DNA of 64,000 bases from Moritella sp. Urea-trap-13. Its GTDB lineage: Bacteria > Pseudomonadota > Gammaproteobacteria > Enterobacterales > Moritellaceae. Under the pieces are notes generated by a model, which searched no databases, was not told the origin of the DNA, and worked only from the letters and a program-made list of their open reading frames with translations. Both the position numbers and the translations under genes were made by a program. Below, piece after piece: positions 47,557 to 64,000 of this stretch. Positions within the stretch are counted from its first letter, which is position 1. Each line of letters starts with the position of its first letter. The stretch lies in the NCBI RefSeq assembly GCF_002836355.1, contig NZ_PJCA01000033.1:1-64000 (forward strand), in the 5' to 3' direction.

Positions 47557-50500
47557 ATGGTTTACTCTAATACCGAAAAAAAACGTATCCGTAAAGACTT
47601 TGGTAAAAGTGCACCAGTTGTGGCTAAACCGCAAATGTTGGCTATCCAAACTAGCTCTTTTAAAAAGTTTTTAGAAATGGATCACACAGGTGAATACGGC
47701 CTGGAAGCAGCATTCCGTAGCGTGTTCCCTATTAAAAGTTACTCTGGAACTTCAGAACTTCAATATGTATCGTACCGTTTAGGTGAACCTGTTTTTGATG
47801 TTAAAGAATGTCAAATCCGTGGTGTTACTTATTCTGCACCGCTACGTGTTAAATTACGTCTTGTATTATACGATCGTGATGCACCAGCAGGTACTATTAA
47901 AGATATCAAAGAACAAGAAGTCTATATGGGTGAAATCCCATTAATGACTGAAACTGGTACTTTTGTTATCAATGGTACTGAACGTGTTATCGTATCTCAG
48001 TTACACCGTAGTCCTGGTGTATTCTTCGATCACGACAAAGGTAAAACTCATTCATCAGGTAAAGTATTATATAACGCACGCGTTATTCCTTACCGTGGTT
48101 CATGGTTAGACTTTGAATTCGATCCGAAAGATAGCTTATTCGTTCGTATTGACCGTCGTCGTAAATTACCATCATCAATTATTCTTCGTGCACTTGAGTT
48201 CACGACGGAAGAAATCTTAGCAATCTTCTTTGATACAACACGTTTCGAAGTTAAAGATGGCAAGTTATTGATGGAACTAATGCCAGACCGTCTACGTGGC
48301 GAAACTGCTGTATTTGACATCATCGTTAATGGCGAAGTATATGTTGAAAGTGGTCGTCGTATTACTGCTCGTCATATCAAGAAATTTGAAAAAGACAGCA
48401 TTAATGAGATCGAAGTACCGTTAGAGTATATCGCTGGTAAAGTAGCTTCTAAAGATTACATCAATGAAGACACAGGCGAAGTGATTGTTGCAGCGAATGC
48501 TGAACTAACACTAGAGTCTGTTGCTGAATTGTCTCAAGCTGGTATCAAGGTAATTGATGTTCTTTATACGAACGACCTTGATGTAGGTAGTTACATGTCT
48601 GACACATTGCGTGTTGACTCAACTACTAACAAACTTGAAGCGTTAGTTGAAATCTACCGTATGATGCGTCCTGGTGAACCACCAACGCGTGAAGCGGCAG
48701 AAGGCCTATTCCAAAATCTATTCTTCGCTGAAGAACGTTATGACCTATCTAGTGTAGGCCGTATGAAGTTCAACCGCCGTATTGGCCGTGAAGAAGATAC
48801 TGGTGCAGGCATACTGGACAAATCAGATATTGTTGAAGTGATGAAAACTTTGATTAATATCCGTAACGGTAAAGGCGAGGTTGATGATATCGATCACCTT
48901 GGTAACCGTCGTATTCGTTCAGTTGGCGAAATGGCAGAAAACCAATTCCGTGTTGGTTTAGTTCGTGTAGAACGTGCTGTTCGTGAACGTCTAAGTCTTG
49001 GTGATCTTGATGCAGTAATGCCACAAGATTTAATCAATGCTAAGCCGATTTCAGCTGCGATTAAAGAGTTCTTTGGTTCATCACAACTGTCTCAGTTTAT
49101 GGATCAAAATAACCCATTGTCAGAAGTGACGCACAAACGTCGTATTTCTGCATTAGGGCCTGGTGGTCTAACACGTGAACGTGCTGGTTTTGAGGTACGT
49201 GACGTACATCCAACTCATTACGGTCGTTTATGTCCGATTGAGACTCCAGAGGGACCAAACATTGGTCTAATTAACTCACTAGCTGTATTTGCCCGTACTA
49301 ACGATTATGGTTTCTTAGAAACTCCATTCCGTAAAGTAATCAACGGCCAAGTAACTAATGACGTTCAATACCTTTCTGCTATCGAAGAAGGTCTGTATGC
49401 AGTAGCACAGGCTAACGCGACAGTAGATACTAACGGTATCTTACAAGATGAATTTATCCCATGTCGTCACAAAGGTGAAACTACCTTTATGTCTGCGGAT
49501 AACATTCAGTTTATGGACGTATCACCACAGCAGATTATTTCTGTGGCAGCATCGCTAATTCCGTTCCTAGAACACGATGATGCTAACCGTGCATTGATGG
49601 GTGCGAATATGCAACGTCAAGCAGTACCAACGCTAAATGCTGATAAGCCATTAGTAGGTACTGGTATTGAACGCGCGGTAGCAATCGATTCTGGTGTAAC
49701 TGTTGTTGCGCTACGTGGCGGTTCAATCGACTATGCTGATGCAAGTCGTATCATCGTTAAAGTTAACGAAGATGAACTAGTACCAGGTGAAGCGGGTATT
49801 GATATCTACACGCTAACTAAGTACACACGTTCGAATCAAAACACATGTATTAACCAACGCCCAACAGTATTAACTGGTGAAGCAGTGGTTAAAGGCGACG
49901 TGCTTGCTGACGGTCCTTCAACGGATCTTGGTGAATTAGCACTTGGCCAGAACATGCGTATTGCATTCATGCCTTGGAATGGTTACAACTTCGAGGATTC
50001 AATCCTTGTATCAGAACGCGTTGTAAAAGAAGATCGTCTAACGACTATCCACATTCAAGAATTGTCATCGATTGCGCGTGATACTAAACTTGGTAGTGAA
50101 GAGATTACAGCTGACATCCCTAACGTGGGTGAAAGTGCATTATCTAAACTAGATGAGTCTGGTATCGTTTACGTTGGTGCTGAAGTTAAACCGGGTGATA
50201 TCCTGGTAGGTAAAGTAACCCCTAAAGGTGAAACACAATTAACGCCTGAAGAAAAGCTTCTACGAGCTATCTTCGGTGAAAAAGCATCTGATGTAAAAGA
50301 CAGTTCATTACGTGTACCTAACTCTGTTTACGGTACTGTAATTGACGTGCAAGTATTTACCCGTGATGGCGTAGATAAAGACAAACGTGCACAAGACATC
50401 GAGCAGATGCAACTGCGTGAAGCGAAAAAAGACTTAACTGAAGAATTATCTATCTTCGAAGAAAGCTTATTCGGTCGCGTTAAATCTCTATTACTAGCTG

Positions 50501-51594
50501 CTGGTAAAACGGAAGAGCAACTTAATGCTGTTTCTCGCTCGCAATGGTTAGAGATTGTTCTTGCTGATGAAGAACAACAGACTCAATTAGAAGGCCTAGC
50601 TAAGCAACATGATGAGCTACGTGCTGAATTTGATTCTAAGTTCGATATCAAACGCCGTAAAATTACCCAAGGTGATGACCTAGCACCAGGTGTACTTAAG
50701 ATTGTTAAAGTATATCTAGCTGTTAAACGTCGTATCCAACCGGGTGATAAAATGGCCGGTCGTCATGGTAACAAAGGTGTGATTTCAACAATCGTTCCTA
50801 TTGAAGACATGCCGCACGATAAGTTTGGTGAGCCAGTTGATATCGTACTGAACCCGCTGGGTGTACCATCGCGTATGAACATCGGTCAGGTACTTGAAGT
50901 TCACTTGGGTCTTGCTGCTCGTGGAATCGGTAGTAAAATCGATAACATGATCAAAGAACAACAAGATCTTGCTAAGATCCGTGAGTTTATGCAAAAAGCT
51001 TACGATATCGGCAACTCGCATCAAAAAGTAGATTTATCTACTTACTCTGATGATCAAGTTCGTGTGCTTGCACAAAACTTACGTAAAGGTCTGCCAATGG
51101 CAACACCTGCGTTTGATGGTGCTGCTGAAGCTGAAATCAAAGAAATGCTTAAATTAGCTGATTTACCAGAATCAGGTCAATTAGAGCTATTTGATGGTCG
51201 CACAGGTAACGTCTTTGAACGTCCAGTTACTGTTGGTTACATGTACATGCTGAAACTGAATCACTTGGTTGATGACAAGATGCATGCACGTTCTACCGGT
51301 TCTTACAGCCTAGTTACTCAGCAGCCGCTGGGTGGTAAAGCTCAGTTCGGTGGACAGCGTTTCGGTGAGATGGAAGTATGGGCTCTGGAAGCATACGGTG
51401 CAGCATATACTCTACAAGAGATGCTAACTGTTAAGTCTGATGACGTGAACGGTCGTACTAAGATGTATAAAAACATCGTAGACGGCGATCATCGTATGGA
51501 CCCAGGTATGCCTGAATCATTCAACGTATTGTTGAAAGAGATCCGCTCGTTGGGTATTAACATCGAACTAGATGAAAACAAAAACAAGAAATAA
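47557..51594 (+). CDS. rpoB: DNA-directed RNA polymerase beta subunit
   Basis: RpoB is one half of the RNA polymerase active-site cleft. The 1345-aa protein is close to E. coli RpoB (1342) and collinear throughout, starting [17 protein letters not shown]. The rifampicin region reads [28 protein letters not shown], with the residues of the sensitive wild type at the usual resistance positions. The C-terminal blocks [13 protein letters not shown] and [19 protein letters not shown] are intact. It is followed by rpoC in the same operon. Confidence 0.98.
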   Translation: MVYSNTEKKRIRKDFGKSAPVVAKPQMLAIQTSSFKKFLEMDHTGEYGLEAAFRSVFPIKSYSGTSELQYVSYRLGEPVFDVKECQIRGVTYSAPLRVKLRLVLYDRDAPAGTIKDIKEQEVYMGEIPLMTETGTFVINGTERVIVSQLHRSPGVFFDHDKGKTHSSGKVLYNARVIPYRGSWLDFEFDPKDSLFVRIDRRRKLPSSIILRALEFTTEEILAIFFDTTRFEVKDGKLLMELMPDRLRGETAVFDIIVNGEVYVESGRRITARHIKKFEKDSINEIEVPLEYIAGKVASKDYINEDTGEVIVAANAELTLESVAELSQAGIKVIDVLYTNDLDVGSYMSDTLRVDSTTNKLEALVEIYRMMRPGEPPTREAAEGLFQNLFFAEERYDLSSVGRMKFNRRIGREEDTGAGILDKSDIVEVMKTLINIRNGKGEVDDIDHLGNRRIRSVGEMAENQFRVGLVRVERAVRERLSLGDLDAVMPQDLINAKPISAAIKEFFGSSQLSQFMDQNNPLSEVTHKRRISALGPGGLTRERAGFEVRDVHPTHYGRLCPIETPEGPNIGLINSLAVFARTNDYGFLETPFRKVINGQVTNDVQYLSAIEEGLYAVAQANATVDTNGILQDEFIPCRHKGETTFMSADNIQFMDVSPQQIISVAASLIPFLEHDDANRALMGANMQRQAVPTLNADKPLVGTGIERAVAIDSGVTVVALRGGSIDYADASRIIVKVNEDELVPGEAGIDIYTLTKYTRSNQNTCINQRPTVLTGEAVVKGDVLADGPSTDLGELALGQNMRIAFMPWNGYNFEDSILVSERVVKEDRLTTIHIQELSSIARDTKLGSEEITADIPNVGESALSKLDESGIVYVGAEVKPGDILVGKVTPKGETQLTPEEKLLRAIFGEKASDVKDSSLRVPNSVYGTVIDVQVFTRDGVDKDKRAQDIEQMQLREAKKDLTEELSIFEESLFGRVKSLLLAAGKTEEQLNAVSRSQWLEIVLADEEQQTQLEGLAKQHDELRAEFDSKFDIKRRKITQGDDLAPGVLKIVKVYLAVKRRIQPGDKMAGRHGNKGVISTIVPIEDMPHDKFGEPVDIVLNPLGVPSRMNIGQVLEVHLGLAARGIGSKIDNMIKEQQDLAKIREFMQKAYDIGNSHQKVDLSTYSDDQVRVLAQNLRKGLPMATPAFDGAAEAEIKEMLKLADLPESGQLELFDGRTGNVFERPVTVGYMYMLKLNHLVDDKMHARSTGSYSLVTQQPLGGKAQFGGQRFGEMEVWALEAYGAAYTLQEMLTVKSDDVNGRTKMYKNIVDGDHRMDPGMPESFNVLLKEIRSLGINIELDENKNKK

Positions 51595-51660
51595 CTCTAA
51601 TTAGAGTTAATTCTGATTTTTGATTAGCATTGCGCCTCGACTCATTCTGTGAGTTGAGGC
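51592..51660 (+). other. Two hairpins between rpoB and rpoC
   Basis: An 18-bp perfect palindrome, TAACTCTAATTAGAGTTA (51592-51609), starts exactly on the rpoB stop codon. A second hairpin, GCCTCGACTCA (51634-51644) / TGAGTTGAGGC (51650-51660), follows without a T tract, so it is more likely an mRNA processing or stability element than a terminator. Confidence 0.65.
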
Positions 51661-51691
51661 TGCTTAGTTTTCACTCCCAGTGGAGAAAAAC

Positions 51692-55969
<4,278 letters not shown>

Positions 55970-55975
<6 letters not shown>

Positions 55976-55999
55976 TTGATTTGCTGAATGCAATTAAAG
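55970..55999 (+). other. Inverted repeat across the rpoC stop codon
   Basis: CTTTAATTG (55970-55978, containing the TAA stop) is complementary to CAATTAAAG (55991-55999). It resembles the stop-codon hairpins of rplL and rpoB in the same operon. Confidence 0.5.
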
Positions 56000-56056
56000 T
56001 TGTTTGCAAGTGATGACAGACCCACTGATTTACTTGCTTACTATTATTAAATAGTG

Positions 56057-56086
56057 AAGGCGCCCTTTATAGGGCGCCTTTTTTTT
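56057..56086 (+). terminator. Terminator of the rpoBC operon
   Basis: A perfect 10-bp GC-rich stem (AAGGCGCCCT / AGGGCGCCTT, loop TTAT) is followed by a long T tract. Confidence 0.92.
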
Positions 56087-56088
56087 AC

Positions 56089-56118
56089 TTGTTTTTTAAC
56101 GTCATAGCAGTCTATACT
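56089..56118 (+). promoter_or_regulatory. Predicted promoter of the thiamine operon
   Basis: TTGTTT (56089-56094) and TATACT (56113-56118) have an 18-bp spacer. The predicted start coincides with the first base of the TPP riboswitch. Confidence 0.5.
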
Positions 56119-56123
56119 CTGAC

Positions 56124-56212
56124 CTCTTGTCGGAGTGCTTTAGGGCTGAGACCATTTAAATATGGGATCCGTGGAACCTGATCAGGCTAATACCTGCGTA
56201 AGGAAACAAGAG
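56124..56212 (+). ncRNA. TPP riboswitch (THI element)
   Basis: The closing stem CTCTTGT (56124-56130) / ACAAGAG (56206-56212) encloses the conserved thi-box parts AGGGCTGAGACC, GATCCGTGGAACCTGATCAG and TAATACCTGCGTAAGG-type sequence. It lies directly upstream of thiC. A weak GC hairpin followed by TTTTT around 56250-56275 may be its expression platform. Confidence 0.95.
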
Positions 56213-56279
56213 TGATTAATACAATAATGTGAGTGTAAAACTAGGTTTGCCCGAGGTAATTTAAGGCGGCTTTTTATAA

Positions 56280-58406
<2,127 letters not shown>

Positions 58407-58413
58407 TAATTTA

Positions 58414-59901
58414 ATGACTCAAGCCATTATTTGGACTATCGCGAGCTTTACTGCTCGTGATAATGCGATGAATCAAACCGATATTAAAACGATTAATGCA
58501 TTAGGTGGGCGTGGTTATCATGTTTCTACAGAATGTTTATCTGATGACGATTTTCCTGCTGAGTTGACAGTGTTGAATACCGCTGCTACGCCATCCGCTA
58601 TTAAAATCGGCGTGATAGAGACTGTATCGCACATTGCTATTTTAGTCCGTTTTTTACAAGGTTATAAGCAACAATATCCAGCGTTAAGCGTTATCTATGA
58701 GCCATTAACCATCACGTTAACAGACATGGTTAATGCTGATAGTGGATTAACCACGGCTATTCAAACAGGCTTATTGCCACTCGTTGATGTATTGATATTA
58801 ACGCAAGATAAAACGGGGGTTGATGCGGCTGATTTATTTAGTACGACTAAAAAGGCGATCAATTCACTGCTGAACTCTGGTGTAAAAGGTGTTTGTGCGA
58901 AAGCTATTTTTACAAACGATAGCGTAGTTAACAATAACGGATACGATGACGATGAGCAGCAGTCTGTCATGTTAGATGTGTATATCGATACTCAGCGTGA
59001 GATCTTATTATCGTCACCTGTCACGAGACTTGATTCATTAAGTAACGTTGAACACTGTGGTGTTTTTTCTGCAGCGCTAGCAACTGTTATTAGTCAAGAT
59101 TATCCGGTTGATGATGCACTTGTTGTCGCCAGAGCGTATTTAAATCAAGCCGTAGACGCTTGGCCAACCGACCGCGAGTATTTCCCACAAGTTGTGCTAC
59201 CGAATACCCCTTTAGGCGATAAGCTTGGTTTAGCGCAGCAAATGCAATTAGCGTATGACTTTGCCCCTTGTGATACCAATCGTCTGGGATTATATCCGGT
59301 TGTAGATACGGTGGAATGGTTAGAGAAAGTATTGCAACAGGGAGTCAAAACCCTGCAATTACGTATCAAGGATAAAGCCCCTGCGGAAGTCGTTGAAGAT
59401 GTGAAAGCGGCAGTGGCTTTAGGACGTAAGTATCAAGCCCGCCTATTCATCAATGACTACTGGCAATTAGCCATTGAACATGGTGCTTACGGTGTTCACC
59501 TTGGTCAAGAAGATATGCTGATTGCTGATTTTGTGGCAATCAAACAGGCTGGTTTAAAATTAGGTCTGAGTACGCATGGTTATTATGAAATATTACGTGC
59601 CCATCAGATCAAACCCAGTTATATCGCTCTTGGTCATATTTATCCGACCGTGACTAAAGATATGCCATCGAAACCGCAAGGATTAGTTCGCTTACAACGT
59701 TATGCCGATTTAATGCAAGACTATCCGTTAGTGGCTATCGGTGGGATTAGCATTGAGCGAGCGTCTAAAGTTGCTGCGACTGGCGTTGGTAGTGTGGCGG
59801 TTGTGACGGCAATCACACTTGCAGATGACTATAAAAAAGCGATTGCAGAGTTGTTGAGCATTGTCGAACCACAACCTAGTTTAGTCAGTATTGGGGACTA
59901 A
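58414..59901 (+). CDS. thiE: Thiamine-phosphate synthase ThiE with degenerate ThiD-like N-terminal domain
   Basis: ThiE couples the pyrimidine and thiazole moieties. This 495-aa protein is over twice the size of plain ThiE (about 210). Residues about 290-495 are a complete ThiE barrel: [77 protein letters not shown]. Residues 1-255 follow the ribokinase fold of ThiD, but its substrate motif (IAGSDSSGGAGIQADLKT in ThiD) reads [18 protein letters not shown], and the C-terminal GTGC anion hole reads EHCGVFSA. The N-terminal half is therefore probably not an active kinase. The start ATG is 7 bp after thiC. Confidence 0.88.
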   Translation: MTQAIIWTIASFTARDNAMNQTDIKTINALGGRGYHVSTECLSDDDFPAELTVLNTAATPSAIKIGVIETVSHIAILVRFLQGYKQQYPALSVIYEPLTITLTDMVNADSGLTTAIQTGLLPLVDVLILTQDKTGVDAADLFSTTKKAINSLLNSGVKGVCAKAIFTNDSVVNNNGYDDDEQQSVMLDVYIDTQREILLSSPVTRLDSLSNVEHCGVFSAALATVISQDYPVDDALVVARAYLNQAVDAWPTDREYFPQVVLPNTPLGDKLGLAQQMQLAYDFAPCDTNRLGLYPVVDTVEWLEKVLQQGVKTLQLRIKDKAPAEVVEDVKAAVALGRKYQARLFINDYWQLAIEHGAYGVHLGQEDMLIADFVAIKQAGLKLGLSTHGYYEILRAHQIKPSYIALGHIYPTVTKDMPSKPQGLVRLQRYADLMQDYPLVAIGGISIERASKVAATGVGSVAVVTAITLADDYKKAIAELLSIVEPQPSLVSIGD

Positions 59902-59916
59902 TATGAGCGGACGATT

Positions 59917-60690
59917 ATGGAAAAATTAAGTGATCAGGAATACCTGCGTTATAGCGCGCACTTGTTGCTGGAAGATGTTGGTGAACAAGGGCAGTTAGCA
60001 CTGCGTGATGCCAAGGTATTAATTGTTGGTGTGGGTGGCCTCGGCGCTCCCGTTGCTTTGTATTTAGCGTCGGCTGGTGTTGGTCATTTATACCTAGCAG
60101 ATGATGATCATGTTGAGTTGAGTAATTTACAACGGCAAATTATTTTCACGCAACAGCAGCTCAAGCAAGCAAAGGTGAGTGCTGCAAAAGTGTCGTTATC
60201 ACAACTGAATCCACATATTGAAGTAACGGCATACGCACAACGGTTAACACTTGAAAGTGCTAATAACGAAATGCTTGAGATGTTTGAGCAAGTCGATTTA
60301 GTTATTGATTGCACGGATAACATGCCGACAAGGCAAACAATAAATAAGATCTGCGTTATGCAGAAAACGCCGTTAATTGTTGGCGCGGGCATTCGTATGG
60401 AAGGACAGTTGATCTCGTTTAACGCTCAGCAGGCTGATTCGGCTTGTTACCACTGCTTGTATCCTTTTGAGCAAACAGCAGAAACGAATAATTGTAGTAC
60501 TTCAGGCGTACTCGGCCCGCTTGTTGGTGTGATTGGTTCATTACAAGCACTCGAAGCCATTAAGTATTTAACCGGCATGCCTGTGTCTTCACTTAATCGC
60601 TTAATGCGTTTTGATGGTAAAACCCTGCAATGGCAGCATTTCTCTGTAACCAAAGATCCAAATTGCTCCGTGTGTTCGGTTCATGAATAA
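59917..60690 (+). CDS. thiF: Sulfur-carrier adenylyltransferase ThiF
   Basis: ThiF adenylates the C-terminal glycine of ThiS before thiocarboxylate formation. The 257-aa E1-like protein has RYSAHLLLEDVGEQGQ, the nucleotide-binding motif VLIVGVGGLGAPVALYLASAGVG, DDDHVELSNLQRQ, the aspartate in LVIDCTDN and the zinc cysteine pairs CYHCLYPF and CSVC. NNCSTSGVLGPLVGVIGSLQALEAIKYL is the usual C-terminal block. Confidence 0.93.
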   Translation: MEKLSDQEYLRYSAHLLLEDVGEQGQLALRDAKVLIVGVGGLGAPVALYLASAGVGHLYLADDDHVELSNLQRQIIFTQQQLKQAKVSAAKVSLSQLNPHIEVTAYAQRLTLESANNEMLEMFEQVDLVIDCTDNMPTRQTINKICVMQKTPLIVGAGIRMEGQLISFNAQQADSACYHCLYPFEQTAETNNCSTSGVLGPLVGVIGSLQALEAIKYLTGMPVSSLNRLMRFDGKTLQWQHFSVTKDPNCSVCSVHE

Positions 60691-60765
60691 ATGCTCGGCT
60701 AACGCATAAGCGCTCAATAACCTAAATGTCTCAATTTTCAGAGGTATAGGCTATAGGAATAGAAG

Positions 60766-60963
60766 ATGAAATTAACGATTAACGATGAAATTAAAACGGT
60801 AGCAGTGACATCCATTTCGTCATTACTTACCGTGTTAGAACAACCAGAAAAAGGCATCGCGATAGCGGTAAATCAAACCATTATTAGACGTCAAAATTGG
60901 GATGATTTTCAATTGTCAGAAAATGATCAAGTAACCTTATTTCAAGCTATTGCAGGAGGCTAA
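60766..60963 (+). CDS. thiS: Sulfur carrier protein ThiS
   Basis: This 65-aa ubiquitin-like sulfur carrier for thiazole synthesis ends in the required Gly-Gly (FQAIAGG). The last codons (GGAGGC) also provide the ribosome site for thiG, whose ATG follows the stop directly. The ribosome site AGGA is 7 nt before the ATG. Confidence 0.94.
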   Translation: MKLTINDEIKTVAVTSISSLLTVLEQPEKGIAIAVNQTIIRRQNWDDFQLSENDQVTLFQAIAGG

Positions 60964-61773
60964 ATGTCACTAACAACGTTAACATCAGCATTCATATTAC
61001 CAAACGATGAACTTGTCATTGCCGATAAAATATTTTCATCACGGTTATTTACTGGTACCGGTAAATTTAGTGATCAAAAAATAATGGCAGAGGCTTTGAT
61101 AGCTTCTCAATCTGAGCTGGTGACTATGGCATTAAAACGTATTGATTTAGCCAATCAAGATGATGACATTCTTAAACCCTTGATTGCAGCTGGCATGAAT
61201 TTATTACCCAATACATCAGGTGCGCGTAATGCCAAAGAAGCGGTATATGCTGCGCATTTAGCTCGTGAAGCATTGCAAACTAATTGGATTAAATTAGAGA
61301 TACACCCTGATCCTAAATATTTACTGCCAGATCCGATTGAAACCTTAATTGCGACAGAGCAACTAGCGCGTGATGGATTCCATGTGTTGCCTTACATTCA
61401 TGCCGACCCGGTATTGTGTAAACGTTTAGAAGAAGTAGGTACTGCTGCGGTGATGCCATTAGGTGCGCCAATTGGTTCGAATAAAGGTATACGCACTGCT
61501 GAATTTTTGGAAATTATTATTGAGCAATCTAGGGTGCCAGTTATTGTCGATGCCGGTATCGGTGCGCCATCACATGCGGCGCTAGCGATGGAAATGGGCG
61601 CGGATGCGGTATTGGTTAATACTGCAATTGCAGTGGCGAAAGATCCGCTTGCGATGAGCAAAGCGTTTGCGTTAGCGGTACAAGCAGGTCGTCAAGCGTA
61701 TTTAGCTGGCTTAGGCGCTCAGGCGAGAATGGCGGTGGCATCGAGTCCGTTGACTGCATTTTTAGATCTATAA
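60964..61773 (+). CDS. thiG: Thiazole synthase ThiG
   Basis: ThiG forms the thiazole phosphate ring from deoxyxylulose 5-phosphate, dehydroglycine and ThiS thiocarboxylate. The 269-aa TIM-barrel protein has [10 protein letters not shown], the Schiff-base lysine in [38 protein letters not shown] and [31 protein letters not shown]. It starts 1 bp after the thiS stop. Confidence 0.95.
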   Translation: MSLTTLTSAFILPNDELVIADKIFSSRLFTGTGKFSDQKIMAEALIASQSELVTMALKRIDLANQDDDILKPLIAAGMNLLPNTSGARNAKEAVYAAHLAREALQTNWIKLEIHPDPKYLLPDPIETLIATEQLARDGFHVLPYIHADPVLCKRLEEVGTAAVMPLGAPIGSNKGIRTAEFLEIIIEQSRVPVIVDAGIGAPSHAALAMEMGADAVLVNTAIAVAKDPLAMSKAFALAVQAGRQAYLAGLGAQARMAVASSPLTAFLDL

Positions 61774-61796
61774 TCAAGCCAATTTAAGGGTTAGAT

Positions 61797-62918
61797 ATGA
61801 GCTTTTATAAGCAATTACAGCAATTAGATTGGGATGATATCCGCTTATCTATTTATGCTAAAACAGCAGCTGATGTTGAACGTGCGTTAGCTAAATCGCG
61901 ACTTGATTTAAATGATTTTCAAGCCTTGATTTCACCGGCAGCAGAACCATTTTTAGAGCAGATGGCACAGCGTAGTGTCGAATTAACCCGTCAACGTTTT
62001 GGTAATACGGTTCAATTCTATGTACCGCTGTATCTCTCTAATATGTGCTCTAACATTTGCACTTATTGTGGTTTTTCGATGCATAACAAGATCCGTCGAA
62101 CCACGCTGGACATGAAACAGTTAAACAGTGAAGCGAAAGCGATTAAGGCTATGGGCTTTGAGCATTTGTTATTAGTTGCTGGTGAGTCTGAGCGTAAAGT
62201 GGGGATGCCATATTTTCGCCAAGTATTTAAGGAATTGAAATCGCAATTTTCGCATTTATCGTTAGAAGTGCAACCGTTAGATCAAGCTGATTATGAAGAG
62301 TTAAAAGAGCTCGGCCTTGATTCGGTATTGGTCTATCAAGAAACTTATCATCCGCGTACTTATGCCGAGCATCATATCAAGGGTAAAAAATCGGACTTTA
62401 AATATCGGATTGAAACCCCTGATCGACTAGGTAAAGCCGGTATCCATAAAATGGGACTTGGAGCCTTGATTGGTTTAGATGAATGGCGCACCGATTGTTT
62501 TCATGTTGCTGCGCATTTAGATTATTTGCAGAAACGTTATTGGCAAACCAAGTATTCAATTTCTTTTCCACGTTTAAGACCGTGTGAAGGGGCGTTTCAG
62601 CCTAAATCGATTATGAATGATCGCCAGCTGGTACAGCTTATTTGTGCTTATCGATTATTTAATCCGGATGTTGAGTTATCTTTATCTACGCGAGAATCAG
62701 CACATTTTCGTGACAATGTTATTCCATTAGGTATCACCAGTATTAGTGCTGGGTCGAAAACCCAACCCGGTGGTTATTCTGACGACACCGACAAAGCGTT
62801 AGAGCAGTTTGAAATTGATGATGACCGTTCACCAGGTGAAATGGCTGATTTAGTTAAAACGATGGGCTTAGAAGTCGTTTGGAAAGACTGGGATAGATCG
62901 CTAACAACACTGAAATAA
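61797..62918 (+). CDS. thiH: 2-iminoacetate synthase ThiH
   Basis: ThiH is a radical-SAM tyrosine lyase that makes dehydroglycine for ThiG in anaerobic-type thiazole synthesis. The 373-aa protein has the cluster motif CSNICTYC (C84, C88, C91), LLVAGESERKVG and SISFPRLRPCEGAF. Having ThiH rather than the oxidase ThiO fits a facultative anaerobe. The ribosome site AAGGG precedes the ATG. Confidence 0.95.
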   Translation: MSFYKQLQQLDWDDIRLSIYAKTAADVERALAKSRLDLNDFQALISPAAEPFLEQMAQRSVELTRQRFGNTVQFYVPLYLSNMCSNICTYCGFSMHNKIRRTTLDMKQLNSEAKAIKAMGFEHLLLVAGESERKVGMPYFRQVFKELKSQFSHLSLEVQPLDQADYEELKELGLDSVLVYQETYHPRTYAEHHIKGKKSDFKYRIETPDRLGKAGIHKMGLGALIGLDEWRTDCFHVAAHLDYLQKRYWQTKYSISFPRLRPCEGAFQPKSIMNDRQLVQLICAYRLFNPDVELSLSTRESAHFRDNVIPLGITSISAGSKTQPGGYSDDTDKALEQFEIDDDRSPGEMADLVKTMGLEVVWKDWDRSLTTLK

Positions 62919-62924
62919 AGTGCG

Positions 62925-62963
62925 ATAGGCTGCGTTCATTGATGTGGACGCAGCCTATTTTAT
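62925..62963 (+). terminator. Terminator of the thi operon
   Basis: The 11-bp perfect stem ATAGGCTGCGT / ACGCAGCCTAT with a 12-nt loop is followed by TTTTATAAG. It lies between convergent thiH and the EamA transporter gene. Confidence 0.75.
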
Positions 62964-63010
62964 AAGAGCTCTACGATAGTGATCTAATAGCACTTATGAT
63001 TGAATTATTA

Positions 63011-63931
63011 TTATTTTTCTACGCTGATCGCTGTTCTGGCGAAACGTTTACTGATTAATTCAATCGGTAATTTACACAATAAAACACCGGCCGTGAGTAT
63101 GAGCATCATGATTAATGATTCGTGGCTAATCGTTCTACCGTTGATCGCACTGTCTAGACCAAGTGCTATCACTGGGAATACCAAGAAACAGATTGATGCT
63201 TGAAACGGGCTCGCCACTTTATTCAGCTGGAAGTAAGCCATGATGCCGCCAATACCGGCTATCGCACCAAGGTAAATAACCGATAACCAAGACGTTAATG
63301 TGAAAGTGCTAAAGTCAGGTTGTTCTACAAATGCGCCGACAACCAGTAACAGTACGGCAGCAACAAGACACGGTAGTGCGTTATAGGTTAATACATGAAT
63401 ACCCTGACAGCGAGTTTGTACACTGGTATAGATAGTTGCATGCATGAATACGGCTAATACCAATGCGCCAACACCGATAAGGCTACCGTTTGCGCTCACG
63501 CCCATTTCATTACTGATAATGGTAATCAAACTAAACAGGGCAATGGCAAGACCAGCTATTTGGTGGATATGTACTTTTTGACGATGCACTAGTACTGCAA
63601 AACCTAAAACTACAACCGGCATAGTGGCAAAAATAATAGAAGCCAAACCTGATGAGATATATTGCTCACCAAAAATCATAAGGGTAAAAGGCGCGGCAAA
63701 ATAAAATACACTGATTAAGGTGAATTCGAGTTTCTTGCCTTTCGGGAACATCAGTGGAATGTTAAGCCAGCGCGCGGCTAGAATTAATAACGGTGCAGCC
63801 AGTGCAAAACGTAACCCCGTTGCTGTAATCGGTGGAATTGAATGAACGGCAATTTCCATCGCCATCCAGGTTGTACCCCAGATCAAACATACAGAGGTAA
63901 ATAATAATGTGGCGAGGAGTTTTTTATTCAT
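63011..63931 (-). CDS. EamA/DMT family transporter
   Basis: This 306-aa inner-membrane exporter of the drug/metabolite transporter superfamily has ten hydrophobic helices in two EamA repeats. The N-terminal LFTSVCLIWGTTWMAMEIAV and the junction SLITIISNEMGV are typical. The exported compound is unknown. It is convergent with the thi operon. Its promoter would lie in the last 70 bp of the window, where I see no further gene. Confidence 0.85.
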   Translation of the reverse strand: MNKKLLATLLFTSVCLIWGTTWMAMEIAVHSIPPITATGLRFALAAPLLILAARWLNIPLMFPKGKKLEFTLISVFYFAAPFTLMIFGEQYISSGLASIIFATMPVVVLGFAVLVHRQKVHIHQIAGLAIALFSLITIISNEMGVSANGSLIGVGALVLAVFMHATIYTSVQTRCQGIHVLTYNALPCLVAAVLLLVVGAFVEQPDFSTFTLTSWLSVIYLGAIAGIGGIMAYFQLNKVASPFQASICFLVFPVIALGLDSAINGRTISHESLIMMLILTAGVLLCKLPIELISKRFARTAISVEK

Positions 63932-64000
63932 AAGGCATCTCTATATAAGTACTGGGATATTCAATACGATAATTCTATGCCTTTTGCTGAGGTATATGGT

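Overview
The window comes from the chromosome of a marine, facultatively respiring gammaproteobacterium. Gene content, gene order and protein similarity (RecBCD, torECA, msrPQ, the rpoBC locus, the thiCEFSGH operon) fit the Alteromonadales/Vibrionales neighbourhood. A Moritella-like organism is my best guess, but this is inference because no 16S rRNA is present. The DNA is moderately AT-rich and mostly housekeeping. I see no insertion sequence, prophage, CRISPR array or replication origin.

Layout. 1-9.2 kb: recC-recB-recD, overlapping by single bases and lacking the ptrA gene that separates recC from recB in E. coli. 9.4-17.3 kb: a DAACS-family symporter, miaA, asnC, a trans-sulfuration PLP enzyme, a FapA/DUF342 protein, rplY behind a structured leader, a methyltransferase and a SirB-type membrane protein. 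17.5-25.4 kb: an ScsB/DsbD-like thiol reductase, ygbA, an NAD-binding epimerase-like protein, an unrecognised acidic protein, topB and msrPQ. 25.4-29.9 kb: torE-torC-torA for trimethylamine N-oxide respiration, behind a 550-bp control region with five decameric repeats. 30-43 kb: yaeQ, a DUF808 protein, a DEAD-box helicase, a degenerate hybrid histidine kinase, a 48-aa small ORF, a YhhN protein, a MOSC-ferredoxin reductase fusion, glpX, a DAHP synthase, an acetyltransferase, murB and birA.

43-56 kb is the classic tRNA-translation-transcription locus: tRNA Thr-Tyr-Gly-Thr, secE-nusG, rplKA, rplJL, rpoBC. The tufB gene expected after the fourth tRNA is missing. Its place is taken by an AT-rich 200-bp stretch followed by a decayed tRNA-Trp copy. 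Control elements include an L10 leader, a promoter lying inside the nusG terminator hairpin, and hairpins that start on stop codons. 56-63 kb is a TPP-riboswitch-led thiamine operon, thiC-thiE(fusion)-thiF-thiS-thiG-thiH, followed by a convergent EamA-type exporter.

Most notable items: a hybrid histidine kinase that has lost both its phosphoacceptor His and its phosphoacceptor Asp; the tufB loss and tRNA-Trp decay scar; decameric repeats upstream of torECA with a consensus unlike the E. coli tor box; the promoter-within-terminator before rplK; and a ThiE carrying a degenerate ThiD-like domain. I found no clearly new multi-gene system; the degenerate kinase is the closest candidate for new biology.
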